Assembly: GCF_950023065.1 (NCBI RefSeq)
Contig: NC_088679.1
Coordinates: 72,478,001 to 72,542,000, forward strand
Origin: Planococcus citri
Taxonomy: Eukaryota; Arthropoda; Insecta; Hemiptera; Pseudococcidae
Length of the DNA: 64,000 bases
Direction: 5' to 3'
Below, one piece after another: positions 12,761 through 22,739 of the stretch. The notes under the pieces were generated by a model. The model made no database searches. It saw only the letters and a list, made by a program, of their open reading frames with translations, and was not told the DNA's origin. Position numbers and translations under genes: made by a program. Numbering within the stretch: the first letter of the stretch is position 1; every line of letters starts with the position of its first letter.

Positions 12761-13669
12761 ATGTATTACAATGCACACCGACAACAATACACTCAGAACG
12801 TTGCTATGTGGGCGTGTTTACAGCGTAGGTGTGTTGAGGAGGGAATGATGTTGTTGTTTGTTGTGTTGGGAGTTACATTCATTGCTATAGTATTTAATTT
12901 TTTCAAAACTGGAATGTAGTGTCTGTTCAAATAATAAGGAGAGGAGGTTCTACACTTGAGATCATTTTTGGGTTAGGACTTTATTTCAACAGCACAAATA
13001 AAATTTAAATGTTTAGTGGAACATTGTTTGTAAAAAAGTTAAAGTGAAGATGAAGAAGGGTTCAGTACAGTGTAGCCAGAATTTTCTCAAAGAGAGGGCA
13101 AAACCAGATTTTTAGGTATGAAAAATCGAAATTAGAGGTAATGTAATGGAAACCCTTCGTAATGTATGATAAATTGTATGGAAATGAAGGTGCAATTACT
13201 GCTCAAGTGAAGTGAGAGCGAAAATTTGTTGAAAAAAATGGGTCGAAAAAACAAAAAACGGTTCATTATTGCGTGCATTATTTCTAATTTTCACTCGCGG
13301 GGGGGGGGGTGGCTCAAGTCACGTCCCTCCCTTAGCTAAGCAACCACTGGTAGATTTTCTATACTTGGGATACAAATTTGACTATCCTACCTCAGATTTT
13401 CATTTCATAGGATTGAATTACTCCAGCATACTCACTACCTACTCATTTTATGCCATCATTTTAGTAAAATTTCAAACATTTTTCTACCCAATTTTACATA
13501 TAGAATTTCAGAAATTTTACTCCTAAAAAATGATGATAATTATCAAGTCAGTAAGTATACCAGAGTAATTCAACACCCCAAGTTCAAACTTGAATTTTTT
13601 AAACATTGTACTTTAGAACCAGAGTAGAATTTGCTATTGACACATTTCAGCTGATTTGCATTTAGGAGC

Positions 13670-13835
13670 AGGGGCATGAGTTGAGTTGTGAATTGTGAAA
13701 AAAGCGAGCCCCGAAGGGGTGAGAGGCATGAGCGAAGCGAGGGCCAGGGCGAGCAGCACGAGCGAAGCGAGTGCGCGAGCTGGGGGTCGAGGTCGCGGAG
13801 CGACCTAGGGGGCGAAGCCCCCTAGTCCCTATTAT
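13670..13835. repeat. GC-rich island with GAGCGAAGCGAG direct repeats and a hairpin
   Basis: GAGCGAAGCGAG recurs at about 13730 and 13760. CGAGGTCGCGGAGCGACCTA and AGGGGGCGAAGCCCCCT form short hairpins at 13787-13822. This is the most GC-rich stretch noted in the window. The style recalls family K words but is undiverged. The Arg/Ala/Pro-rich 63-codon frame here reflects composition. I do not assign a function. Confidence 0.6.
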
Positions 13836-14269
13836 ACTCCAAGTTGTTATCAAGATGCGGCTCTATTGTATAAAATTGGAAATTTTATTTACCACCCGCT
13901 GTGCTTACTCACCACCTGCTATGCCGACTCGAATTCGAAATCCGAACACCTGCCACCGGCCACCTGCGTCTGGGAATTCTATACCTAAACCAGTCTATTG
14001 TACCCTTTCGAAATTTTAACCCCACCCCCGGAGATAATTTTTTGGGGAACCAATCAAATTGAAGAGGGGTGTTCAACCCTAGTTCACTTCAGAAATTGGA
14101 ACATTTTTCTGCGCTCATTTGTGTTTTTGATTTCGCGGAGGCAAGGTCTCGGACTCTTTCGTGTATATTAATGTTGTGTTTAATTAATTTGCGCGCTTTA
14201 TTTTCGGTTGATTTTTTTTCGTTATTTATATTATTTGAGAATGCCTGCTGCACCTAATCAGGTAAGATT

Positions 14270-15640
14270 TAATTTAATTACTGCTTTGTTTTATAATTTC
14301 AATTCGAGTAAATTAGCAATTATTTTGATTTTTTTTTTAGACTTGGTCAATTTTTAGATTTGAATTTCAAGTTTATTTTAACGTAACCTGCTTTTAATTT
14401 AATGCTTTTATTTTGATTTTAGAACCGAATTTAACGTGATGATTTTTAAATTTTATTTCGGTTTTAGTGAATTTTCGTATTTGGATTTCGAGTTTAATTC
14501 AACGTAATTTCAATTCGAGTAATTAGCAATTATTTTGATTTTTTTTTAGACTTGGTCAATTTTTAGATTTGAATTTCAAGTGAAGAGTGATATTCCAAAA
14601 CTCGCTTTGTCCATTTTCACAACTTTTCAGGAGAGAGGAAAAACAGTTTCCCTTTAAACGAGTAAATTGGCTTTTTAGGCGAGCTTAGCACTTTATTTGG
14701 GTGGATTTATGATGTAGGAGTGTAGGTATATATTTCATCCACTAAATACTGCTGAAAAAAATTTCAATAAAAATGGACAAAGCACGTTTTGGAACATTAT
14801 TTTTTTTTAAATTTTTAGTGAATTGGCTATTTAGGTGAGTTTAACACCTCATTTTGGTAGGTTGATGATGTAGGAACGTGAGTTAATACTTCATCTACCA
14901 GGTACCACTAAAAACCCAACTTTGATAAAAATGGACAAAGCGAGTTTTGGAATATCACTCTTCAAGTTTATTTTAACGTAACCTGCTTTTAATTTAATGC
15001 TTTTATTTTGATTTTAGAACCGAATTTAACGTGATTTTTAAATTTTATTTCGGTTTTAGTGAATTTTCGTATTTGAATTTCGAGTTTTAGATTTGAATTT
15101 CAAGTTCATTTTAACGTAACCTGCTTTTAATTTAATGCTCTTATTTTGATTTTAGAACCAATAGAACCGAATTTAACGTAACGATTTTCTAATTTTATTT
15201 CGATTTTAGTGAATTTTCGTATTTGGATTTCGAGTTTAATTCAACGTAATTTCAATTCGAGTAACTAGCAATTATTTTGATTTTTTTTTGGACTCGGTCA
15301 ATTTTTAGATTTGAATTTCAAGTTTATTTTAACGTAACCTGCTTTTAATTTACTTAATGCTTTTATTTTGATTTTAGAACCGAATTTAACGTGATGATTT
15401 TTAAATTTTATTTCGGTTTTAGTGAATTTTCGTATTTGAATTTAGAGTTTTAGATTTGAATTTCAAGTTCATTTTAACGTAACCTGCTTTTAATTTAATG
15501 CTCTTATTTTGATTTTAGAACCGAATTTAACGTAATGATTTTCTTAATTTTATTTCGATTTTAGTGAATTTTCGTATTTGGATTTCGAGTTCAATTCAAC
15601 GTAACCTGCTTTCAATTTAATTCTATAGTGATTTTAAACG
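14270..15640. repeat. Complex tandem array with AACGTAACCTGCTTTTAATT units
   Basis: Words such as GAATTTAACGT, ATTTTATTTCGGTTTTAGTG, GAATTTTCGTATTTG and AACGTAACCTGCTTTTAATT recur in the same order at about 14385, 14975, 15110, 15335 and 15475. Units are of higher-order type, about 130-350 bp, with internal deletions. The array is interrupted by the insertion at 14581-14964 and abuts the palindrome at 15650. It is not coding. The consensus alternates A+T stretches with short CG-containing words. Confidence 0.8.
14581..14964. mobile_element. Inverted-repeat insertion in the 14270-15640 tandem array
   Basis: The terminus TGAAGAGTGATATTCCAAAA and its inverse at 14945-14964 bound about 384 bp. 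The tandem array supplies the empty site: other units read TTGAATTTCAAGTTTATTTT without interruption (for example about 15310-15335). The target duplication is ambiguous because host and element share bases: anything from AG to TTCAAG fits. A third, inverted copy of the terminal word lies inside (GGACAAAGC...GTTTTGGAA at 14774). Two direct copies of a roughly 110-bp unit (14655-14755 and 14815-14915) make up the rest. Confidence 0.75.
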
Positions 15641-15649
15641 CTTTTAACT

Positions 15650-16234
15650 TGCCATGGGTAACATGGGGGATTTATACGGGAGTAGTGCCATTTTGTAGCT
15701 CTCGTCGAGGCGAACACAGCACGCTGCCTACAAGCCCCTCTATCTATTCATGGGAAGAAACTACGGGCGTCTAAAGTTTAGAAAATGAGCAAAACCAAAA
15801 AATGAAAATTTGCCAAAATGAAAAATTTGACCTAGGGAACTTGTAGAACATTTTTTTAGATGAAAATTGCAATTTTTGGGATTAGCCTACCTTCATTTTT
15901 GAAGGATTCATGCAATTTTGAAGTTTTGAAACAGATCAATTTCTGAAAAATTTCAAATTTACTCAAATTGATCTGTTTCAAAACTTCAAAATTGCATGAT
16001 TCCTTCAAAAATGAAGGTAGGCTAATCCCAAAAATTGCAATTTTCATCTAAAAAAATGTTCTACAAGTTCCCTAGGTCAAATTTTTCATTTGGACAAATT
16101 TTCATTTTTTGGTTTTGCTCATTTTCTAGACTTTAGACGCCCGTAGGGGCTTGTAGGCAGTGCCCCTTGTTCCCCGTGATGAGAGCTACAAGATGGTACT
16201 ACTCCCGTATAAATCTGCCATGTCACCCATGGCA
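15650..16234. mobile_element. Family D near-perfect palindrome (585 bp)
   Basis: Left arm 15650-15945 and right arm 15960-16234 are inverses centred near 15953. They start TGCCATGGGT and end ACCCATGGCA. Matching inner words are TTTATACGGGAGTAGT with its inverse, GGCTTGTAGGC with its inverse, and a long stretch (about 15785-15940) that is almost identical. No clear target duplication is seen: the left flank is AACT and the right is GGCT. The element ends exactly where a 45-bp word shared with 8298 begins (16236). Confidence 0.8.
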
Positions 16235-16425
16235 GGCTATTGCAATTGATATTAATTTTTCAACTTTTAGCCAGTGATTTGGATAGGAGAGTGCATCGAG
16301 TCTACGTGACGTCATCTCTGCATACAGGCGACGTTTTGACGAAATGTGAAAATGTGTGATGTGTGATGTTCTTTACTGTTTTGCTAATTAATTACGCTAA
16401 TTATCATTGAATGACTGAATGTATA

Positions 16426-17045
16426 TAATACCTAGGGATGGAAAGCAGGAAAGCAGAAAGCTAGCCCTACCCTAGCTGAAAGCTGAGGGCGTGAGGGAAG
16501 GTTTGAAAGCTAACTGCTAAAGCAACTTATGGCTAGCCAAAGCCAGAAGCTTTATTTATTCAGTTTTCTTTAATTTTTTTTTGCGAATTCATTACTCTGT
16601 AAATTTCTTTAATTTCTTCTTGCTTTTGAGTTTTGACTGTGATCAAATTTACGGGGAAAAAAACTAAACAAAAAGCAAAAACCCTTTTGCAATCATTGAG
16701 TTTTGACTGTGATCAAATTTACGGGGAAAAAACTAAACAAACAAGCCATCAGCTATTCGCTGATTGCAAAAGGGTTTTTGCTTTTTTTTCAGTTTTTTCC
16801 CCCGTAAATTTGATCACAGTCAAAACTCAAAAGCAAGAAGAAATTAAAGAAATTTACAGACTACAGAAGTACAGAGTAATGAATTCGCAAAAAAAATTAA
16901 AGAAAACTGAATAAATAAAGCTTCTGGCTTTGGCTAGCTTTTAAGTTGCTTTAGCTTTCAAACCTCCCCTCACGCCCTCAGCTTTCAGCTTTCAGCTAGG
17001 GTAGGGCTAGCTTTCTGCTTTCCTGCTTTTCATCCCTAGGTATTA
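16426..17045. mobile_element. Family P palindromic element (620 bp) nested in family O
   Basis: The ends TAATACCTAGGGATG and CATCCCTAGGTATTA are perfect inverses, flanked by TATA (16422-16425 and 17046-17049). The intact right arm of the host element reads CTAACATATACATTC, which gives the empty site directly and confirms the boundaries. The arms (about 16426-16700 and 16770-17045) are near-identical inverses dominated by AAAGCT/AGCTTT words. The left arm contains an extra direct duplication of TTGAGTTTTGACTGTGATCA (16627 and 16698). The apparent 93-codon frame at 16633-16914 runs across the palindrome and is an artefact. Confidence 0.85.
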
Positions 17046-17489
17046 TATATGTTAGGTACCAAGTCCGAAATTGTACAATTCGGGGTTGGTACAGCCAATT
17101 TTGTACCATCTTCGAAGTGTCCGGACCAAGCGGGAATATTATTTTTTCATCGGACTTTGTTTGTACCATGCCCGGAGGGTCCGGACAAAGTGTCCGACTT
17201 GGTACAATTTTTGTTGTGCAAAGTCCGATTTGAAGTTTTATAATGAAGGAATTCGAATTTTATGCTTTTTCTATACACTGTTGTATGTATTGTTATAGTT
17301 GAAAAATAATCATCAATACCCCTCCCTCCCTCGCCCCTAAAAAGGACCCCCACACAAATTTAAAATGCGTATATTATATTGGTATTAATTTAAAAGATTG
17401 AATAGCATCAATAAGAATAAAATAAGTTAATGTTGTGGGCCTTGATCGCCTTGGGAATTCTTCTAATTTCAGCTGATGTTTTACCTATA

Positions 17490-18130
17490 AAAATTTCAAT
17501 TTCCGAAATGAAAAACAATCAGCCCTAGAGAAGCTCTCAAAAATTGAGAGATGCAAAATTGTGAAACGAAAAACGATTAGCTCAGGTGAAGAGAGGGCAA
17601 AACCTATCAAAAATTTATAATTCTAGGATTAAATACCATTTTTCTAGTCTTGTTCCCTGAAGAAAAAATGCCAATTTCAGAAATAATGAAGAAACTGGCC
17701 CTAGAGTGAAGTGAGGGCAGCAGCTCTCGAAAATTCATGATTCAAAAACTAAATAATAGGCCTAGGTATATTTGTAGCCATAAAAATATAATTTTTCTGG
17801 TTTCAAGATTTTAAAAATTTATAATTCTAAGATTAAAAAATCATTTCTTTAGTCTTGTTCTCTGAAGAAAAAAATGTAAATTTCAGAATAGTGAAGAAAC
17901 TTTGGCCTTAGTGCGAAGCAAGGGCAGAAGCTCTCGAAAATTCCCAATTCAAGAACTAAATAATTGGCCTATAGGTACCTATATTTTTAGATGCAAAAAG
18001 ATAATTTTTCTGGTTTTAAAATTTGAAAAATTTGAAAAATGAATATCGAAAAGTTCCAGTTTTGGAATGAAAAAATAAACAAATGCGAGTGCAAAAGCTT
18101 TTGAAAATTTATAAATCAAAAAATAAAATG
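17490..18130 (-). repeat. Family K tandem units (about 215 bp), inside family O
   Basis: Three degenerate units carry, in order, GGCCCTAGAGTGAAGTGAGG-type words, GCTCTCGAAAATTC, ATTTATAATTCTAAGATTAA and AGTCTTGTTCTCTGAAGAAA, at about 17520, 17700 and 17915. The inverse orientation of the same words (GAAAGCTTTTGCCCTTGCTT, CTTCGCTCGGGC) defines the copies at 20160-20750, 49980-50050 and 54880-55530. No protein is encoded. Confidence 0.65.
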
Positions 18131-18162
18131 CCTTTGTTTTGGACTTTACCTTTTCACTGCTA

Positions 18163-18226
18163 CGAGCCACTATAGTGGCTTTTAAAAAATTTGCCTGTCA
18201 TGCTACGAGCCACTATAGTGGCTTTC
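18163..18226. repeat. Two direct copies of the palindrome AGCCACTATAGTGGCT
   Basis: GCTACGAGCCACTATAGTGG followed by CTTT(T/C)AAA occurs twice about 45 bp apart, at about 18160 and 18204. Each holds the perfect 16-bp palindrome AGCCACTATAGTGGCT. The site lies in the loop of family O, just after the family K array. Confidence 0.8.
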
Positions 18227-18417
18227 AAATTGGACTCGATTTTTTTTTAGTTTTTAATTTTTTTTATGAAAAATATATCATTTTTAATGAACTAGTATCC
18301 TTACTGACACCTAAATACACGAAATTGAATGAAAATAAACCCTCCTGTACCCTTGCATGCGCCAAAGAACAAAAAAAATTTGGTTGAATTTCGTGTTTGG
18401 TCATTTTTCGTACCCTA

Positions 18418-18728
18418 CCCGGTTGGCAAAACGGCATTTTTTAGACAGTGCATCTGAATAGGGATCTGACCACATATTAGTCAGAATGTATTTTCTGACT
18501 GCCAAAACGGCAATATCTGACTGTAGTTCTGAGTGTGGATCTGACTAGTCAGATCCATGCTCAGATCTCCACTCAGTCTTCTGACGAGTCACCGCCATCT
18601 TGGAATTTCAAAAAAATACTTGTTTCTGATTGGTTGATTGTAGTCAGACTGCGAATCTGACTGTCAAAACGGCAATTTCTGACTGCAGAAATGATTAGTC
18701 AGATATCACCAGAAATGTGCCAATCGGG
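18418..18728. mobile_element. TA-flanked MITE rich in TCTGAC words (311 bp)
   Basis: The left terminus CCCGGTTGGCA and right terminus TGCCAATCGGG are inverted with one mismatch. Both are flanked by TA (18416-18417 and 18729-18730). The interior is packed with TCTGAC/GTCAGA words in both orientations and a central palindromic stretch around GGATCTGACTAGTCAGATCC (18536-18555). AAAACGGCA recurs near both ends (18427 and 18667). It is non-coding and sits inside the larger family O element. Confidence 0.7.
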
Positions 18729-19161
18729 TAACTTAGCACAGAGGGTATTTTTCTTCGTTTCATCATGTCAAAACTTGTCAACATCGCGCTCTCTGGTATT
18801 TCTTGCTTCCATACGTTAGGTGATTCTGTCGTCCATAGTTCGCCCCTGTGTTGATATTTTTTTTCATTTTTTTTTTATAAAACTTCATATCAGACTTTGC
18901 ACAACAAAAATTGTACCAAGTCGAACACTTTGTCCGGACCCTCCGGGCATGGTACAAACGAAGTCCGATGAAAAAGTAATATTCACACTTGGTTCGGACA
19001 CTTCGGAGATGGTACAAAATTGGCTGTACCATCCCCGAATTGTACAATTTCGGACTTGGTACCTAACATATACATTCAGTCATTCAATGATAATTAGCGT
19101 AATTAATTAGCAAAACAATAAAGAACATCATACATCACACATTTTCACATTTCGTCAGTTT

Positions 19162-20159
19162 ATCATCTGGTTTATGGTAAAAATACAATTAAACTCTGTT
19201 ATCATCGTCAGTGTGATATTCGAATAGGTATTCGTCTGTGAAACACGATAGGCTAAGTATACACGACGGATGCGTGCGACTTAAATGGTTCGGAAACGGA
19301 AAGTAATATTCGGTTTTCGGAATGGCGATCGGTGTGATTGTTTCTTTATGAAAACGTTTTCGAACGAAGGCGAAATTTTTATTAGAACAGATTTAACAAA
19401 AACGAGGGTACTAAAAGAGTCAAAGGGCAGCTGCAATGACCATTGTCCATTCGTAGAAACAGTAACGACGACTTGACCTATAATCGAACTGTGGTTTGCA
19501 TAAAAACTCAACCCCTCTGTGTTTAAGGCCATTAATTTCAGGAAGTGTCAAAGGTCGAATAATAGCCACCATGTAAATTGGAATATCATAAATTGCGGTC
19601 CTGAAAGATACTCATTGTAAAAATGGCCAATCCGCTTCCGATGAAAAATTGTCGCTATTATTTTATTTTATACGTGTTTTTTTCCTTCATTCTTCCTTTT
19701 TCTCGCGCGCATCCATTTCGTCATTTCCACGCTCAATAAGCCCAGATCTGTGTGTGTGGAAATTTACTTTTACGATAATTTTAAATCGAGGGTTTAATTT
19801 AAATGGGGAGGTTTAAAACGGATTTTTTCTCAGTTTTTACAATAAATCTTATTTCGACGTTAGGGGTTCAAACTGGACCATTTTAGTCGTAAAAATTTTC
19901 ACCTTCTGTGGTCTTTTTGTAAAAGGTTAATCGCGGTTACACCCGAGGTCCCATTGTTCCTTCGTGAGCACAAAAAAGTAATACTTGACCGGGGTCATAA
20001 GTAAATACCGTGTTAGATTCAACATAGACAACATAAGCCTCCTATTTATCAACAGCTGATACAGATACAGATTCTTGCAGTAAAGGGGGTAGGTATCTGT
20101 GGAGATCTGATATCTTTTTACTGAGCTGAGAAGTTTCATGATGAGAAAAGTTCTCTATA
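19162..20159. other. Low-repeat block right of family O
   Basis: The sequence contains more CG dinucleotides (for example CACGACGGATGCGTGCGACT at 19262). It has two overlapping frames in opposite directions (19281-19532) with no recognisable product. It could be regulatory or UTR sequence. Nothing more can be supported. Confidence 0.3.
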
Positions 20160-20750
20160 AAAAGCCAATTTAGGCACCTACTGAAATTTTCGAAAGCTTT
20201 TGTCCTTACTTCTCACTCTGGCTCTGGTTTGCTTTTTTTTCAAAATTGAAATTTCTAAAAAAAAAAAATAGGTAGGTACCCAATTCTTAAAGTTTTAAAG
20301 CCAAAAAATGAACTATTCACATCAATACTTAACATCGTTTTCGTGCCTTTCGAAAAATAAATTTTTGATCGTTTTTGCCTTTTCTCTTTTCTTTTTCAAA
20401 ATTTACATACCTACAAAAAAAAATATCATTCAAATTCTAAAATTTTATAACCAAAAAATAAACTTCTCGCATAAAAAAACATTAGTTTTTTTCTTCTAGA
20501 AATACCTACTAATTTTCAAAATTTTTCGCCTTCGCTCCGCACTGGCCGACTTATTTCTCATTTTAAAATACATAAAAAAATTCATATTTGAGGCCTCTAA
20601 AAATTCAACAAGGAAAATAAGTCACATGAACATTGAATCAATCGACAAAATTGGTTCCCTACATTGGTCGGTAAATTTTCAGTCGACACCCCCCCCCCCC
20701 CTCAAAAACCTCTCATTCAGAAATTTTGAGCATCTTTGATAAAAGAGCAG
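20160..20750 (+). repeat. Family K copy
   Basis: GAAAGCTTTTGTCCTTACTT (20191), CAAAATTGAAATTTCTAAAA (20242), CGCCTTCGCTCCGCACTGGCC (20528) and GGTCGGTAAATTTTCAGTCG (20666) recur in the same order at 54880-55530. It ends in a poly-C run at 20689-20701. The frame at 20308-20499 is low-complexity Phe/Lys/Ile-rich translation of this repeat. Confidence 0.6.
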
Positions 20751-20769
20751 CATCCTGATGAGAAGATGG

Positions 20770-21745
20770 GAAATAAAATCGGTTCGAATCATTTACGAAC
20801 GATTGGTTATTAAATAAGTTGATTAATTTCTTGGCGAATCATTCGCAAACTGATCAATTAATTCACTATTGATTCAGTTTTTGTAAAACTGTTGAATAGA
20901 AATTGATCTGTTTTCAAGCGAAGTGAATCGAATTGAATTGAATCATTCACAACCGATTGGCGATTGCATATAAATTGATTGATTTCCAAGTAAATCATTC
21001 GCGAACGACGTATTCAATTTTTAGTGAATCGTTCACGAACGAATTGATTCATTGTTGGTGAATCATTCGCGAACGAATTGAATAATTTTTAATGAATCGT
21101 TCGCGAATGAATTGATTCGTATGAGTGACTCGTTCGCGAACAAAACGACTCATTCACTAAATTTTTGGTAAATCATTCACGAATGAATTAAGTAATTTTT
21201 GAAGAGTCATTCGCGAACGAATTGATTCGTAGGAGTGACTCGTTCGTGAACGAATCAATTTATTCAATTAATTTTGGGCGCATCATTCACGAACGAATTG
21301 ATTCATTTACTTGATTTTTTATGAATCATTAACGAATGAATTGAATATTTTTTTGTGAATCATTCGCGAACGAATTGAATCATTTTTTAATGAATCATTC
21401 GCGAATGAATTGATTCGTATAAGTGACTCGTTCGCGAACAAAACGATCGATTCACTTAATTTTTGGTAAATCATTCACGAATAAATTGAGTAATTTTTGA
21501 AGAATAATTCGCGAACGAATTGATTCGTATTCGTATGAGTGACTCGTTCGCGAACGAATCAATTCATTCAATTAATTTTTGGTGAATCATTCACGAACGA
21601 ATTGAATAATTTTTGGTGAATCATTCGCGAACGAATTGATTCATTTACTTGATTTTTCATGTATCGTTCACGAATGAATTGAATTTTTTTTGTGAATAAT
21701 TCGCGAACGAATTGATTCGTATAATTGACTTGATCGCGAACGAAT
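20770..21745. repeat. Tandem array of TTCGCGAA palindromes (about 34-bp period)
   Basis: More than 20 copies of a word close to GAATCATTCGCGAACGAATT follow one another for nearly 1 kb, with cores at for example 21002, 21036, 21070, 21104, 21137, 21180 and 21214, about 34 bp apart. The core TTCGCGAA is palindromic and often extends to CGTTCGCGAACG (for example 21545). Variant cores TTCACGAA and TTCGTGAA are frequent. Spacers are AT-rich (TTGATTCATTTACTTGATTT). It is not coding. It resembles a minisatellite or a cluster of protein-binding sites. CpG is unusually dense for this window. Confidence 0.85.
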
Positions 21746-21839
21746 CGATTTATTTAAGTAAATTTAAGTTTTGAAAATTCTGTTCTTATTTAATAAATTT
21801 TGCATTGATTAGGCAAGGCAAAACATCTAAATACACAAT

Positions 21840-22250
21840 TCCTGAAAATGGGGAAACATTTTGGAACGCAATGGTGCCAATTTTTTAATAATTATTGAAA
21901 ATTTCGAAAAACGAAAAAATTTCATGAGTTTTTAGCTAAGTATTTTTCTTGAATTTTTGATATTGGCAACAATGATCCTAAAATTGGCACCACTCCGTTC
22001 CAAAATATTTCCCCAGTATCAGAAATTTTACCTTTCGATGTTTTGGCACGATAATTAAATGCAAAATATTCTAGAAGAACAATTTTCAAAACACGAATAA
22101 AGAGGTTGATTGGCGACATGAGTGAAAAAAACATAATTTTTTCGAAAGTGCACTTTATTCGAGAACCAATCTCCCCCCCCCCCTTCCAAGGGCACCTCCG
22201 AAGCTAACAAAAAAGCCATTTTCCAAAAAAGTGACCTTGAAATTTGCAAA
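21840..22250 (-). repeat. Family I dispersed repeat, copy 3, with a short inverted pair
   Basis: AAGTGCACTTTATTCGAGAA and AAGGGCACCTCCGAAGC (22147-22207) match family I inverted. To the left, GGGGAAACATTTTGGAACGC (21850) and GCGTTCC-like CCGTTCCAAAATATTTCCCC (21994) form an inverted pair around 21850-22015. The same words (GCGTTCCAAAATATTTCCTC) occur at 35661. Confidence 0.55.
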
Positions 22251-22709
22251 AATAAAAAATTGAAAACATTGAGTCAATTAATATTTTGATTTGAAAAATT
22301 GTTGAGTATAGCTCAAAAAATTTGTAAATTTCAAATTTTCTCTTTACCGCTCAGAAATTGATTCCACTCCCTCGAAAACCAGCTCTTATATTTATCTAAG
22401 GATTAATACCTGGATTTTTGCCCTTGAATTTTTACCAGATTATCTGGTGAGGGAGCTAAGCTGACTCAAGTAGATAATTTTTTAATAATTTTGCAACGTT
22501 CAAAATAGGTACAGTTTTTTTTATTTTTCTCATTTCAGGTTATAATATTTTTAATTTTCTTGAAAAAAATCACCACGTTTTAAAAATTAAACTTTATAAA
22601 ATAAAGTAAGGGTTGGGGTACCCTGAAATACTTCAAACATCCAACCCCAGAAAAGACTGAAAAATTGCGTTGGTTTCTTCGTGAATAAGTTTGAAAATTT
22701 CGTCATCAC

Positions 22710-22739
22710 CAAAAAAAAAAAAAAAAAAAAAAAAAAAAA
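22710..22739. repeat. Poly-A run (about 30 bases)
   Basis: An almost pure A run follows ATCACCAAAA. No LINE-like open frame ends here on the plus strand, so it is a simple repeat or the tail of an unrecognised retroposed piece. The 67-codon Lys-rich frame over it is not a gene. Confidence 0.7.

Larger units (their letters stand above)
16337..19157. mobile_element. Family O long-inverted-repeat element with GTTT target duplication
   Basis: Terminal repeats begin TGACGAAATGTGAAAATGTG (left) and end in the inverse at 19157. GTTT flanks both sides (16333-16336 and 19158-19161). The arms are about 300 bp: left 16337-16425 continuing at 17046-17245 after an insertion, right 18876-19157. The arms include a segment with paired words TTGTACCA/TGGTACAA and GTCCGGAC. 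The loop holds a family K tandem array (17490-18130), two copies of a 16-bp palindrome and the TA-flanked MITE at 18418-18728. There is no transposase frame. The 4-bp duplication and long arms suggest a non-autonomous DNA transposon of unassigned superfamily. Confidence 0.75.

Noticed and set aside
15856..16047. 63-codon frame with mirror-like peptide
   Set aside because: It spans the centre of the family D palindrome, so the symmetry is that of the DNA.
16633..16914. 93-codon Lys-rich frame
   Set aside because: It spans the loop and both arms of the family P palindrome.
20770..21745. CRISPR-like regular repeats
   Set aside because: The context is eukaryotic, the repeats are degenerate palindromes, the spacers are similar to one another, and there are no cas genes. 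It is a minisatellite-type array.
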